A stretch of DNA of 64,000 nt. Origin: a virus. The notes below the pieces were generated by a model. It saw only the letters and a program-made list of their open reading frames with translations, was not told where the DNA came from and made no database searches. Within the stretch, counting starts at the first letter, position 1. Every line of letters starts with the position of its first letter. The stretch is from the IMG/VR virus record IMGVR_UViG_3300032116_015003, positions 59,689 through 123,688 of that record, one strand, 5' to 3'. The position numbers were made by a program, and so were the translations under genes. This document shows, one piece after another, positions 31,618 through 41,262 of the stretch.

Positions 31618-32325
31618 TTATTTTTTTATAATATAACATCCAGTAGGAAATCCAGAATCATCAAACGTATACTTACTATTTAAATATAATTTGTCATGTG
31701 TTATAGGATGTAAGATATAATAATCAATATTATATTTTGTAAAAAATGTTTTGATTGCGTCTAAGCTTTCAGTTAAATTCGAATCATCAAAAATAATACA
31801 TCCACCGGGCTGAACTTTATTATACATTTCATCTAATACTTCTAAAGTCGCAGAAAATGAATCCACATCAATTCTAAGTAACGCTAATTTTTCAATATTA
31901 GCACTGGGTAATGTGTCTTTTACAAATCCTTTTAAAAACGTAATTCTGGAATTATTTTGCAATCCATATTTTTCAAAATTAAATTTTACTTCTTCTAAAC
32001 TAATTCCCATTGGGCCATTTGCACAATGAGTATAAGCAGGAGTATGTCGTTCATTTAAATATTTATATCTTGCCATTTCAAGCGGTTGAAATCCTTGAAA
32101 TGAATCGCTTACCCAAATATTTCTATCATTAAACAAATAACTTAAAAATATTGAAACTCCACCTCTCCAAACTCCACATTCTAATATATCACCTTCAATT
32201 AATGAAATTTGCGGATATAAAGTTAAAATAGTTTTCATTATATTTGGATGTACCATAGTTATATTATTTAGGTAGAGATCATTAATTAATTCTTCGTAAC
32301 TGTTTATTTTTTTTGTAATAGTCAT
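31618..32325 (-). CDS. TylF/macrocin-type O-methyltransferase
   Basis: The 235-residue protein matches the TylF family, which methylates sugar hydroxyls with SAM. The SAM site is EGDILECGVWRGGVSIFL (about 39-56), followed by IWVSDSFQGFQP, ALLRIDVDSFSATLEVLD (metal/substrate acidic residues) and GGCIIFDDSNL. It lies 2 nt after the epimerase gene. Its role is probably to O-methylate a sugar in the phage-made glycan, as in 2-O- or 3-O-methyl deoxysugars. Confidence 0.85.
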   Translation of the reverse strand: MTITKKINSYEELINDLYLNNITMVHPNIMKTILTLYPQISLIEGDILECGVWRGGVSIFLSYLFNDRNIWVSDSFQGFQPLEMARYKYLNERHTPAYTHCANGPMGISLEEVKFNFEKYGLQNNSRITFLKGFVKDTLPSANIEKLALLRIDVDSFSATLEVLDEMYNKVQPGGCIIFDDSNLTESLDAIKTFFTKYNIDYYILHPITHDKLYLNSKYTFDDSGFPTGCYIIKK

Positions 32326-32327
32326 AA

Positions 32328-33323
32328 TTATTTAATTTTCCAATAAGAATAAATTCCTTTATCTAACTCAAATCGATCCCATTCAAATCGTTTTCTAGGT
32401 GGTTGTTGTTTTGCCCAATTCCACATAGTAGTTATTCCTTGTTCCAATGTATGATTTTCTTCATAACCAAGAATGTCCACTGATTTTTGCCATGTCACAT
32501 ATGCATTCTTTACTTCATGACGTGCTTCTTTAAAAGCAATATCTCCTCCACCAACAACTTTTTGCAAAATTTCGCATGCATCTTTGATACGGGTATGATG
32601 TTTACCCCCAACGTTCACAATTTGCTTTGATGCACCGGGGAGAACGGCGGCATTCCAAAATGCAGGTAAACTATCATCTATGAAGCTAAAAGCTCTAGTT
32701 TGTAAGCCGTCGCCAAATATAGTCATAGGTTCATTATTCATATATTGATACATCCAAATACCAAGAACATTACGATATTTATCCCAAATGTTTTGCTTTG
32801 CCCCATATACATTGTGTGGACGTAAAATACACCAGTCAAGTCCATGTTGTTCTCCTGCTATTTTGATATCTAATTCACATGCATACTTACTAACTCCATA
32901 TGGATCGACCGGGCAAGGTATTAATGTTTCGTCAAATGGAGGATTTTGATCACCATAAACTGCTAATGTAGAAGTAAATATTAGTCGTTTTACAGAAAAT
33001 TTGATGCAATTATTTACTATATCTGAAGTTGCGACCAAGTTGTTTTGATAATTATATTTTCTGATGAATGGACTTAAACATTCAGCCGCATATGCTGCAA
33101 AATGAAATACATATTCTGGTTGATATTGTTGAAAAATATCTTCGATATACGAAGTACCTAATTGTCTAGTAAATAACAATACTTTTTTATTGACATTCTC
33201 AATATATCCACCGCTGAAATCATCTATTCCAATTACTTTATAATCTGGATGATTTTCAACAATATAATCTGCTAAACGACTTCCTAATAAACCTCCTACA
33301 CCTGTAATAATAATGCTTTTCAT
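32328..33323 (-). CDS. NAD-dependent nucleotide-sugar epimerase/dehydratase
   Basis: The 331-residue extended SDR enzyme has the NAD-binding TGVGGLLGSRLADYI (about 7-21), the catalytic FTSTLAVYG and YGVSKYACELD (YxxxK near residue 142), and RPHNVYGAKQNI. It is closest in style to GalE-type UDP-glucose 4-epimerases. It would interconvert nucleotide sugars for the cluster. Its exact substrate is open. It is followed by TylF with a 2-nt gap and preceded by a 70-nt gap with no recognisable signal. Confidence 0.8.
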   Translation of the reverse strand: MKSIIITGVGGLLGSRLADYIVENHPDYKVIGIDDFSGGYIENVNKKVLLFTRQLGTSYIEDIFQQYQPEYVFHFAAYAAECLSPFIRKYNYQNNLVATSDIVNNCIKFSVKRLIFTSTLAVYGDQNPPFDETLIPCPVDPYGVSKYACELDIKIAGEQHGLDWCILRPHNVYGAKQNIWDKYRNVLGIWMYQYMNNEPMTIFGDGLQTRAFSFIDDSLPAFWNAAVLPGASKQIVNVGGKHHTRIKDACEILQKVVGGGDIAFKEARHEVKNAYVTWQKSVDILGYEENHTLEQGITTMWNWAKQQPPRKRFEWDRFELDKGIYSYWKIK

Positions 33324-33393
33324 AAATTTTTTAAAATATCAGAATAATTAATATCTTGAATACATAGACATTTTAACTAACGAAACTTTTTTT

Positions 33394-34533
33394 TTATTTT
33401 TTTCTCTGAATAATTGTTAATCCGTTGTTATTATCAAATTTTTCTAATAATTCCCATGTGTCGCTATTATTTTGTAAAAATTCTTGTATTGCTGGCCAAA
33501 TTCCACGCCCTGATATGTTTGAAAGAGTTTCTGAGTGTTCTGATGTCAATGGTTCGTCTCTAAATGCATATGTTGTCGTGTCATGAAAAACAATATATTT
33601 ATTTACTTTATTTGCATGTAATGCAAGTTCATTTTTAACTTGTTCATACGTATGCCATGTATCAAGAAACAACAAATCAGTTTGTTCAATGTCTATTTTT
33701 AGTACATCAGCTTCTACAAATGTAAAATCAAGATTATAATAAGCGGCAACGTCAAAAACATTTTGAATGTTTCCTCCCCATCTTGAAGGATTGTGTAAAT
33801 CGTAACTGATTAATTTTTTTGGAGCAGACCCTAAAAATGCCCATGTCGATTGTACTGCACGGACACCCATTTCTGTAATATGACTACACTCGGATGCGTA
33901 TTTTATGAGAGTTGGAATATGTTCGTTGATGTCAGATGGAGTCGAATAAATCGTATTAATTATATTTTCTAAATTATACATAGTTTTGTTTTTTATGTTA
34001 TCTATAGTTTTAAATAGCAAGCTAAAATTATTAGAGCACAATAATGGTGATATTTCATCCACATATTTTTCTTCCAATTCCCACCATTTGTATTTTAATA
34101 ATTTATCAATTATATCTTTTTCAAATCTGTACTTTATTAGTTTGGCAGGATTTCCACCAACAACTGTATATGGTGGAACATCTTTAGTTACTACCGAATT
34201 ACATGCGATACATGCGCCATCTCCAATTGTAACTCCACTCATAATTGTTACATGAGTTCCTATCCAAACATCGTTGCCTATCTTTACATTTCCTTTGGTA
34301 CTCGGATGTCCTTGTCCGTTATACTTTTTAAATGTATCAGTAGCTACATGTCCAAATGGATATGTAGTAGCCCAATCGATTCGATGATTTCCTCCTAAAT
34401 ATACTAAAATATGCCCTGAGATTGAACAATAATCGCCTATATCAAGCCATGTATTTTCTCCCCAATAATAAATTTCAATATTTTGATGTCCGTATGTGTG
34501 TTTTCCCACACTTCTAATACGATGTGTATTCAT
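33394..34533 (-). CDS. Fusion of hexapeptide acetyltransferase and methyltransferase-like domain
   Basis: The 379-residue protein joins two enzymes. Residues 1-165 form a left-handed beta-helix acyltransferase (CatB/WbbJ type): [40 protein letters not shown] and [18 protein letters not shown]. From about residue 185 a SAM-type domain follows with [47 protein letters not shown] and [10 protein letters not shown], as in cephalosporin-hydroxylase-like methyltransferases. It would acetylate and methylate sugars, perhaps the same unit. An internal Met near 186 could also give a separate methyltransferase. It overlaps the next gene by 4 nt. Confidence 0.8.
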   Translation of the reverse strand: MNTHRIRSVGKHTYGHQNIEIYYWGENTWLDIGDYCSISGHILVYLGGNHRIDWATTYPFGHVATDTFKKYNGQGHPSTKGNVKIGNDVWIGTHVTIMSGVTIGDGACIACNSVVTKDVPPYTVVGGNPAKLIKYRFEKDIIDKLLKYKWWELEEKYVDEISPLLCSNNFSLLFKTIDNIKNKTMYNLENIINTIYSTPSDINEHIPTLIKYASECSHITEMGVRAVQSTWAFLGSAPKKLISYDLHNPSRWGGNIQNVFDVAAYYNLDFTFVEADVLKIDIEQTDLLFLDTWHTYEQVKNELALHANKVNKYIVFHDTTTYAFRDEPLTSEHSETLSNISGRGIWPAIQEFLQNNSDTWELLEKFDNNNGLTIIQRKK

Positions 34534-35474
34534 AAAATTTTATTTTGTTTTGCATAAGATACCCAACGTGTTAAATACTCGCCGATATTCTTTTCAATTT
34601 CAGCACGTTGTTTATTAGCATCTATTTTTGTTTTAATAAATTTTTTATAAGACGTTTTTAATTTGCCATATCCACCGTATTCAATGTCATTTTTTAATAC
34701 TCCGGTGTCGTAAAACCATATCAATTGATTTTCTAATAAATATTCGCATACATTTACACCGTTGTCTTTTGCATATTGACATACATGTAATGAGTATAAA
34801 TCCCATGGTCCGTATCCATGCCATTCATCCAAAATAGGCACAAACTTTTCAATAAAATTTTTGTTATATAAATCAAACCATCCTGCAAATTTAAAATTAT
34901 TTAATTTTCTGATTGCAGGTTCTGCCGTTAAATTTACAAACTGATGTTCTATTTCGTGTATGTCAATATCTATACATTTGGATGTTGGTATTGTATTTAA
35001 AAACGCCGGATGTACTAATTCATCCCAGCTATTATCCCAGCATTTAAATATCTGTGGAGTAATCAAATAATAATCATCAGTAATTGTTTTTGCAGCAGCT
35101 ATCAAATAAAAAATCAAATGTTCATGAAAACTAATATCTGGACAAATATAAACGTATGCGTCTATATGAGATTCAATGGCTTCTTTTTGTAAATCAAGAT
35201 GGCCATATACAGCATTCCCATCATAAATTTTAGATCTAATTGTTGTTTTAGTTTTTAACATTTCAATGATTACATTGTATTTTTCTATAAAAAAATCTTT
35301 TTTTAATATTGAACTGTCCCAGTCTATAATACTAGAAGACAAATTTAATACCATATCTATGTAAATATGGTCTGTATTTTCTATGTAATAGAGGCTTTTT
35401 TTTAATTTATCAGCAAGTAATAGAGCATGATCAATTTCCCAAGGCATGAAATGTGTAATAATTTTAATATTCAT
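34530..35474 (-). CDS. Possible glycosyltransferase of unknown family
   Basis: The 314-residue protein begins with a strand ([20 protein letters not shown]) typical of GT-A openings. [18 protein letters not shown] follows near the middle, as a possible acidic site, then [20 protein letters not shown]. The C-terminal half is rich in Trp and Tyr ([17 protein letters not shown], then [14 protein letters not shown]), as in proteins reading sugar acceptors. I cannot place it in a known GT family. It overlaps its neighbours on both sides, inside a run of sugar enzymes. Confidence 0.5.
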   Translation of the reverse strand: MNIKIITHFMPWEIDHALLLADKLKKSLYYIENTDHIYIDMVLNLSSSIIDWDSSILKKDFFIEKYNVIIEMLKTKTTIRSKIYDGNAVYGHLDLQKEAIESHIDAYVYICPDISFHEHLIFYLIAAAKTITDDYYLITPQIFKCWDNSWDELVHPAFLNTIPTSKCIDIDIHEIEHQFVNLTAEPAIRKLNNFKFAGWFDLYNKNFIEKFVPILDEWHGYGPWDLYSLHVCQYAKDNGVNVCEYLLENQLIWFYDTGVLKNDIEYGGYGKLKTSYKKFIKTKIDANKQRAEIEKNIGEYLTRWVSYAKQNKIL

Positions 35475-36291
35475 ATAATTTTGTATAACAATTATTTATT
35501 CCATTAAATAACCCAGTCAATTGCAAATTTAAAGATTTTAGTTTTGTTCCGTCGCCTGTATAAGATAAATCCATGCCTGTATTCAACACATTAATTTTAA
35601 TTTTTTTACCTGACAAGTTATTAATATAAGTTGCTAATTCAGATAATTTGTATTTATTTTCATATACCATATTAATGTCATTTGTATAAATTGACTGATT
35701 TAATATAAATTCGACGATTTTTGATAAATCGTCTGTGTAAATAAAATCCATATATCTATCTTTATGGATAATCATTTCCGTATTATTAATATATGCATTG
35801 ATGTTATTTTTTATGAATCTTGATTGAAGTTCATTATAATTAAAACAGCCAAATAATCTTAAATTTGTTCCATTATTTTGAAGTACGCTTTTTGCTATAA
35901 TGTTTTTTGAAAGTCCATAAAAGTCAGTCGGCACATTACTAAACAGTTGCTCTTCATTATATTGATTAATATCATTGCGGCGATCAAATTCAGCACCCGA
36001 TGCAATATTAATAAAATGTTTTACCCTATATCTAAAATGAATAAGATTTTCATACATCAATAAATTGTTATAAAACACTGAGGCGGGATCGACTGCTGTT
36101 CGATTGCCTCCTTCTATTGCACAATGAATTATACTGTCAATTTTATTTTCATTTAGATATTTTTCAATACTAGAAATTGAATACAAATCAATTGTTTGTC
36201 TAGTTCCTCTAAAAAAACAAAATTTGTTGGATAGCATATTTATTATATTCGATCCAACAAATCCGTTAGCTCCTGTTATTAAAACATTCAT
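35464..36291 (-). CDS. Short extended-SDR sugar reductase/epimerase
   Basis: The 275-residue protein has the NAD(P)-binding LITGANGFVGSNIINML (about 4-20), IIHCAIEGGNRTAV in the strand 4 position, a Ser-containing NIASGAEFDRR and the catalytic FYGLSKNII (YxxxK). It is short and in the style of RmlD-type reductases or the NAD-dependent reductase (YerF) that finishes yersiniose. It directly follows the PanB-like, ThDP, dehydratase and RfbH genes, so it may reduce the branched sugar made by them. This assignment is by context. Confidence 0.7.
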   Translation of the reverse strand: MNVLITGANGFVGSNIINMLSNKFCFFRGTRQTIDLYSISSIEKYLNENKIDSIIHCAIEGGNRTAVDPASVFYNNLLMYENLIHFRYRVKHFINIASGAEFDRRNDINQYNEEQLFSNVPTDFYGLSKNIIAKSVLQNNGTNLRLFGCFNYNELQSRFIKNNINAYINNTEMIIHKDRYMDFIYTDDLSKIVEFILNQSIYTNDINMVYENKYKLSELATYINNLSGKKIKINVLNTGMDLSYTGDGTKLKSLNLQLTGLFNGINNCYTKLYEY

Positions 36292-37217
36292 TCAGTCCAA
36301 TAAAGTGATTTTTTTATCGATGCTAATTCTTCTAGTTTAATAGGATAAATATATTCTTCGGATGGATATACTTTTCCCTTTACCTCGTTATAGTAATTTT
36401 TCAAGGCAATTTGCATTAGTCGCAATACACCATCATTGCGTGTATCGATTCCATATTTCTTGACATTTTGTTGAGTTGCTAATTCTGTTTGTAAAGTATT
36501 TAATGCTTCTGGTATATAGCATTTTGCAAACCATGGTCTAAAATTTGGATAGAATCCGGCCAAATCATGCATAATAATTAATTGACCATCTACATTTTTA
36601 CCAGCACCAATTCCCATAACTGGAATTTTTAACTTTTTAGCAATTTGTTGTGCAACTGCATCTGGAACAGCTTCTAATAATAACATAGAACATCCAGCTT
36701 TTTCAATTTCTATACTATCTTCCATCATTTCTTCAAAGCTTTCCACTGTTTTTCCTTGAACTCGGTATCCTCCAAACGACACTGTACTTTGAGGAGTTAA
36801 TCCTAAATGTCCGATAACAAGAATTCCTGCATCAACAATTGCTTTAATTTTATCAGCAACACGTTTTCCGCCTTCCAATTTGATTGCATCACATGTGGCT
36901 TCTTTTGCAAATCGGATCGCATTTTTTACAGCTTCTTCTTTTGAAATTTCATATGCTCCCTGTGGCATGTCTCCGACAATAAATGTATTTGGAGCACCGC
37001 GACGAACTGCTTTAGCAAAACTAATCATTTCATCCATAGTTACTGGATTAGTTGTTTGATAACCCAATTCTACCATTCCACCAGAGTCTCCAACCAATAT
37101 CATTTCGATACCAGCATTTTCAACTGCATTTGCAAATGGATAGCTATAGGCAGTAACCCATGTAATAGGTTCACCTGCTTGTTTCATTTTGTTAAAATTA
37201 ATAATTGATTTTTTCAT
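36288..37217 (-). CDS. PanB-like ketopantoate hydroxymethyltransferase
   Basis: The 309-residue protein closely follows the PanB family, which adds a hydroxymethyl group from methylene-THF to a 2-oxoacid. The metal and catalytic residues are all present: LVGDSGG (D44), VGDMPQGAY (D83), IKLEGGKR (K113) and LLEAVPD (E182), plus the signatures GHLGLTPQS, GGYRVQGK and GIGAGKNVDGQ. The C-terminus is about 40 residues longer than in E. coli PanB. It overlaps the ThDP-enzyme gene and the SDR gene by 4 nt each. In a sugar cluster it more likely makes an unusual 2-oxoacid donor than pantothenate. Confidence 0.88.
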   Translation of the reverse strand: MKKSIINFNKMKQAGEPITWVTAYSYPFANAVENAGIEMILVGDSGGMVELGYQTTNPVTMDEMISFAKAVRRGAPNTFIVGDMPQGAYEISKEEAVKNAIRFAKEATCDAIKLEGGKRVADKIKAIVDAGILVIGHLGLTPQSTVSFGGYRVQGKTVESFEEMMEDSIEIEKAGCSMLLLEAVPDAVAQQIAKKLKIPVMGIGAGKNVDGQLIIMHDLAGFYPNFRPWFAKCYIPEALNTLQTELATQQNVKKYGIDTRNDGVLRLMQIALKNYYNEVKGKVYPSEEYIYPIKLEELASIKKSLYWTE

Positions 37218-37969
37218 AAATATTTTTCAGCTTTTAGTTCTTCATCTGACAAAAACGGATACATATCGTCCAATCCACATTGTATTGATTGTCCTGTATT
37301 TTTATCTTTCTTAAGCATTAATGTAGGCACAATTTCTTGCTCTTCTTTACATATTACCTCGCATATAATGCCTGTTTTTTTATTTAAGATATTTTTTAAA
37401 TTTTTTTTCAATTCTTGATTTGAAGTAATTTTACTATACTCCATTTCATATGTTTCTGCAACATTTTTTAATTCAGGAAACCATAATCCGTGATTGCTAT
37501 CAGTACCATATACACGCCCTTCATAAAACTTTTTCTGTGTGTTTTTGATGCTTAAATAACCGCTATTATTCCAGACAAATATTTTGATCGGCAAATTTAA
37601 ATATTTAATTGTGGCTAATTCTTGTATATTGGTATTGAAACTTCCATCTCCAGTAATCACTACAACGTTTTTTGTAGGATCTGCTAACTTTACTCCGATA
37701 GATGCTGGTAATGCAAATCCCATATCTGCCTGTGCGCCAGATAATACAAATATCTGATTATCAATCATTTTTAAATTTTGACTAGGCACATAAATTGCAC
37801 TTCCCGCATCGGACACAATTGTATCAGACGCCGACATGACATCATTTAATGTTTCAATAAAGGTATACAAATTTATACCATTTGTATCGTCTTTATAAGA
37901 TTCTTCGTAAATAGGCCATTTATTTTTCCAATATTTACATTTTTCTATCCATTTTTCTTTATTTGTCAT
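37214..37969 (-). CDS. ThDP-dependent enzyme, C-terminal half (acetolactate synthase-like)
   Basis: The 251-residue protein is the cofactor-binding half of an acetolactate-synthase-type enzyme. Its thiamine diphosphate/Mg motif is ITGDGSFNTN (G107-D108-G109-S110) followed about 25 residues later by VWNNSGY. The preamble DTIVSDAGSAIYVPSQ and SGAQADMGFALPASIGVKLA are typical of the PP domain. Its start overlaps the stop of the N-terminal half (37959) by 11 nt in another frame, so translation is probably coupled. Together they would form the active site at the subunit interface. It also overlaps the PanB-like gene. Confidence 0.88.
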   Translation of the reverse strand: MTNKEKWIEKCKYWKNKWPIYEESYKDDTNGINLYTFIETLNDVMSASDTIVSDAGSAIYVPSQNLKMIDNQIFVLSGAQADMGFALPASIGVKLADPTKNVVVITGDGSFNTNIQELATIKYLNLPIKIFVWNNSGYLSIKNTQKKFYEGRVYGTDSNHGLWFPELKNVAETYEMEYSKITSNQELKKNLKNILNKKTGIICEVICKEEQEIVPTLMLKKDKNTGQSIQCGLDDMYPFLSDEELKAEKYL

Positions 37970-38975
37970 AGTTTAAAAAATAATTTAAATCGGCATTAAT
38001 ATACTTATCAATTTTTATTGTGTTCTTTCTGTGTTCGTTATCATCAATATCGACCATGATTTTATATGAATGTGGGGAAAATAATTTTTCATCATATCCA
38101 GTGTGAGAGCAATTAAGAGAGCATCCTAAAATAAGCAATAAATTACAATTTTGTATTGCAAAATTACCTGCTCGGCTGCCTTTAATACCGATTGTTCCTA
38201 AATGTAATGGATGTCTATGACCTAAAATATCAATTCCCAAATATGAAGTAACTGTAGGAATTTGATGCTTTTCTACGAAACGTTTAAATAATTGTTTAGA
38301 ATTGCTTAATGTTATACCATATCCTGCTAAAATAAGTGGACGATCATACGATTCAATTATTGGAAGTAAATTTTTTATGGTAATTGACGAGTTGTTCAAT
38401 GTTGACTCTGGTATAAATGATTTGCATTGTGTTATGTCAATTTCCGCGTGTTGAATATCGCTCGGTATATCTAACCACACTGGTCCCATACGTCCCGATA
38501 AAGCGATATGAATAGCTTTATCTAATTCGTATGGAACATCAGTTGCATTTTCAACCATTATTGCATATTTTGTCAATGACTTGACTGTATCAATGATATT
38601 ATGTTCTTGAATTCCATATTTTCTAATAGATACGTTTTTTTCTCTGTTAATAAATAAACTAGTTTGTGTTTTTTTAACATTTCCAGATAAAAATAAAACG
38701 GGTAAGCTATCTTGCCATGCATCCAACAATGATGTAATACAATTGGTTCCACCACATCCGGTTGTAGGATTAACTACTGATAATTTGTTTGTTACTTTAC
38801 TCTCACCAACGGCAGCATGTCCTGCTCCTTGTTCATTATGAAAACAAATATAACTTATTTGTTTTTCTTTAATAAATCCGTCATTAAGCCCTGCTGCTCC
38901 ACCACCCATTAATCCATATACGTATTTAATTCCAATTTTTGCCAAACGTTGTGCTATATAGTCTGATACTCTCAT
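37959..38975 (-). CDS. ThDP-dependent enzyme, N-terminal half (acetolactate synthase-like)
   Basis: The 338-residue protein holds the pyrimidine-binding and central domains of an acetolactate-synthase-type enzyme: YVYGLMGGGAAGLNDGF (about 18-34), the catalytic glutamate in CFHNEQGAGHAA (E48), NPTTGCGGTNCITSLLDA, and MGPVWLDIPSDIQ. The cofactor-binding domain is missing and is supplied by the next gene. The enzyme would decarboxylate a 2-oxoacid and transfer the acyl unit to an aldehyde or keto group. Beside RfbH and a 4,6-dehydratase, the natural comparison is YerE, which attaches an acetyl unit to C4 of a ketosugar. Confidence 0.85.
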   Translation of the reverse strand: MRVSDYIAQRLAKIGIKYVYGLMGGGAAGLNDGFIKEKQISYICFHNEQGAGHAAVGESKVTNKLSVVNPTTGCGGTNCITSLLDAWQDSLPVLFLSGNVKKTQTSLFINREKNVSIRKYGIQEHNIIDTVKSLTKYAIMVENATDVPYELDKAIHIALSGRMGPVWLDIPSDIQHAEIDITQCKSFIPESTLNNSSITIKNLLPIIESYDRPLILAGYGITLSNSKQLFKRFVEKHQIPTVTSYLGIDILGHRHPLHLGTIGIKGSRAGNFAIQNCNLLLILGCSLNCSHTGYDEKLFSPHSYKIMVDIDDNEHRKNTIKIDKYINADLNYFLNYDK

Positions 38976-38984
38976 AAATTATAA

Positions 38985-39944
38985 TTACCAAATAAAATTA
39001 TTTCTATAATAAGATACAATATCTTTTATTTCTACATCAAAATTACATTTTGGTGTCCATCCTAAATTACGTAATTTAAAATCATTTAACGCGTATCTTA
39101 CATCCTGACCTGCGCGATGAAAACAAAAATCGATGTATTCCTCTTTATAATTAGGTTGAAATTCTTGAAAATACGCAGTTATAATTTTTTCAACCGTTAT
39201 TATATTAGATTGTTCAAATCCACCAGCAATATTATAAATTTCATTTTTTACACCAGCGTCTATGATTGTAATAATACCGTCTGCTGTATCTTTTGCATGT
39301 AACCAATTACGAATTGGTGTTCCATTATTATGCAAAGGAATTTTTCTATTAAGCTTTAAAAACTTACATGTCTTCGGAATCAATTTTTCAACATATTGAC
39401 CGATACCATAATTATTCGTAGGTCTTACAATAACATATGGAATTCCATATGTTCGTGCCCATGCTATTATTAATTGGTCAGCCGCTGCTTTTGTAGCACT
39501 ATATGGATTGCTCGGTTTTAAAATATCTGTTTCAATATGTTCTCCATCAACAATATCTCCATATACTTCATCTGTGCTGAATTGAATTAATGTAGGAGTA
39601 ATATGACCAGTACTTTTATAGTGCTTTAACAATTCGAGAATATTATATACTCCATCAATATTTGAATGAATGAAATCGTCGCTTTTACGTATTGAATTAT
39701 CAACGTGCGTTTCTGCGGCAACATTAATAAAATAATCACAGTCAATTAGACGATCTATATTACAGATATCTTGTTTTTCAAAATGAAAACGGTCTGTTGA
39801 TTCGAATTCTTTAATTAAATTTGGATCAGCTGCATATGTAATTTTATCAATTCCTTTTACATACCATCCTTTATTTAAACATGCACGGGTTACATATGAA
39901 CCGATAAATCCTAAACATCCTGTTATATAAACTATTTTAGACAT
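38985..39944 (-). CDS. NDP-glucose 4,6-dehydratase (RmlB-like)
   Basis: The 319-residue enzyme would oxidise and dehydrate a nucleotide-glucose to its 4-keto-6-deoxy form. It has YITGCLGFIGSYVTRACL (about 5-22), NVAAETHVDNSI (His/Asp loop), QFSTDEVYGD with the active-site Thr/Asp/Glu, YSATKAAADQL (YxxxK) and VRPTNNYGIGQYVEKLIPK, all as in RmlB. The ATG at 39944 lies right after the previous stop; a start at 39971 would overlap it by 26 nt. It supplies the substrate for the RfbH-type enzyme encoded just upstream. Whether it uses CDP- or dTDP-sugar is not visible. Confidence 0.9.
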   Translation of the reverse strand: MSKIVYITGCLGFIGSYVTRACLNKGWYVKGIDKITYAADPNLIKEFESTDRFHFEKQDICNIDRLIDCDYFINVAAETHVDNSIRKSDDFIHSNIDGVYNILELLKHYKSTGHITPTLIQFSTDEVYGDIVDGEHIETDILKPSNPYSATKAAADQLIIAWARTYGIPYVIVRPTNNYGIGQYVEKLIPKTCKFLKLNRKIPLHNNGTPIRNWLHAKDTADGIITIIDAGVKNEIYNIAGGFEQSNIITVEKIITAYFQEFQPNYKEEYIDFCFHRAGQDVRYALNDFKLRNLGWTPKCNFDVEIKDIVSYYRNNFIW

Positions 39945-39945
39945 A

Positions 39946-41262
39946 TTATATTGTTTTAAAAAATTTTTCAATAATCGTTTGAATATACATAATTTGTTCA
40001 GACGATATTACTGGACTTGTTCCTAAAAAGAAACTATCCGTCGTGACTTTTCTAGCATTAGGATATTTGTTAATAACATCCTGTTTATCCATAATTCCAG
40101 AATAAGCTGGTTGTAGCATAATATTACCCGCAAAATATGGGCGGGTTTGAATTTTGTTATCTTCCAAATAATTAATAATATCTTTTCTTTTAAAATTATT
40201 ATTGTTTTTAATTGTCAATGGAAATGCAAACCAACTAGGATCTGCATGTTCTGTTGCTTTTGGTAGAATGAAAAACTCTTCGTATGGTTTGAATATATCA
40301 AACAATTGTTTAAAGTTTGATTTACGTCTAGCATGTATTTCCGGCAGCTTTTTAATTTGTTCTAAACCAATTGATGCTTGTAATTCAATTGGCTTTAAAT
40401 TATATCCAATTTCGTCATACACATATTTGTGATCAAATATTTCATCTGGTAATTCTGGTAGCCAATTACTAAATCGATTTCCACAGCTTCCGTTTTTTAG
40501 TTTATTTGCTTTTAAGCCCACACAATAACATCCGCGACCCCATTCACGAAAACTACGTGTAACTATTTCTTGTATTTTTGTATTACATGCTACAAATCCA
40601 CCTTCACCCATCGTCATGTGATGCGCTGGATAAAAACTACAACTAGCTAACTCACCGAAACTGCCAAGTGGCTTGTTATTATATGTTGATCCAAGTGCAT
40701 CGCAACAATCCTCTAACAAAATTAAATTATATTGTTTTATGATTTCCATCAATCGATTCATGTTCGGCGGATTACCTAAAACGTGTGCAAATGTTATAAC
40801 TTTTGCGCCTTTTTTTGCTTGTTCTTCTACTTGATCAAGATTTAAATTTAATGTGTCCAAGTCAATATCAACAAATAAAGGTTCGAATCCAACTTGAAAA
40901 ATTGGATTTAATGTTGTAGGAAACCCAGCAATTGGGGTAATTACTTTTGTTCCTTTTGGTAAATTGTATAATCTTTTTGATGTCATTGCTAACATCATCA
41001 ATAAATTAGAACTACTTCCACTATTTGTTAATATTCCATATTCTTTACCTACTAATAATGGAAATTTATTTTCAAATGTGATTGCATCTTGCCCTAATAC
41101 TAACCATTCATTCAACAATGAATTAATTGCAGCAATATATTCTTTCTCGTCGAAAAATGGTCCTGCATATTGCACCCAATCTTTACCAGCTTCCCATTTT
41201 TTAGATGCGTGTTTTTCATTAATATATTCTTTAATTTTATTTAAAATTTCTATCATTTCCAT
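39946..41262 (-). CDS. rfbH: RfbH/E1-type nucleotide-sugar 3-dehydrase (PLP and [2Fe-2S])
   Basis: The 438-residue protein belongs to the aminotransferase fold but has SFYPAHHMTMGEGG with His (214-215) where aminotransferases hold PLP on Lys. This marks the E1/RfbH enzymes that remove the C3 hydroxyl in 3,6-dideoxysugar synthesis. The cluster cysteines follow the E1 pattern C-X57-C-X1-C: C187, C245 and C247. The last Cys (C260) is 12 instead of 7 residues on. The C-terminal half (DPSWFAFPLTIK, TRPYFAGNIMLQP) also fits. The partner reductase E3 is not in the window. ATG 41262 or 41256 is preferred over the TTG at 41283. Confidence 0.9.
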   Translation of the reverse strand: MEMIEILNKIKEYINEKHASKKWEAGKDWVQYAGPFFDEKEYIAAINSLLNEWLVLGQDAITFENKFPLLVGKEYGILTNSGSSSNLLMMLAMTSKRLYNLPKGTKVITPIAGFPTTLNPIFQVGFEPLFVDIDLDTLNLNLDQVEEQAKKGAKVITFAHVLGNPPNMNRLMEIIKQYNLILLEDCCDALGSTYNNKPLGSFGELASCSFYPAHHMTMGEGGFVACNTKIQEIVTRSFREWGRGCYCVGLKANKLKNGSCGNRFSNWLPELPDEIFDHKYVYDEIGYNLKPIELQASIGLEQIKKLPEIHARRKSNFKQLFDIFKPYEEFFILPKATEHADPSWFAFPLTIKNNNNFKRKDIINYLEDNKIQTRPYFAGNIMLQPAYSGIMDKQDVINKYPNARKVTTDSFFLGTSPVISSEQIMYIQTIIEKFFKTI

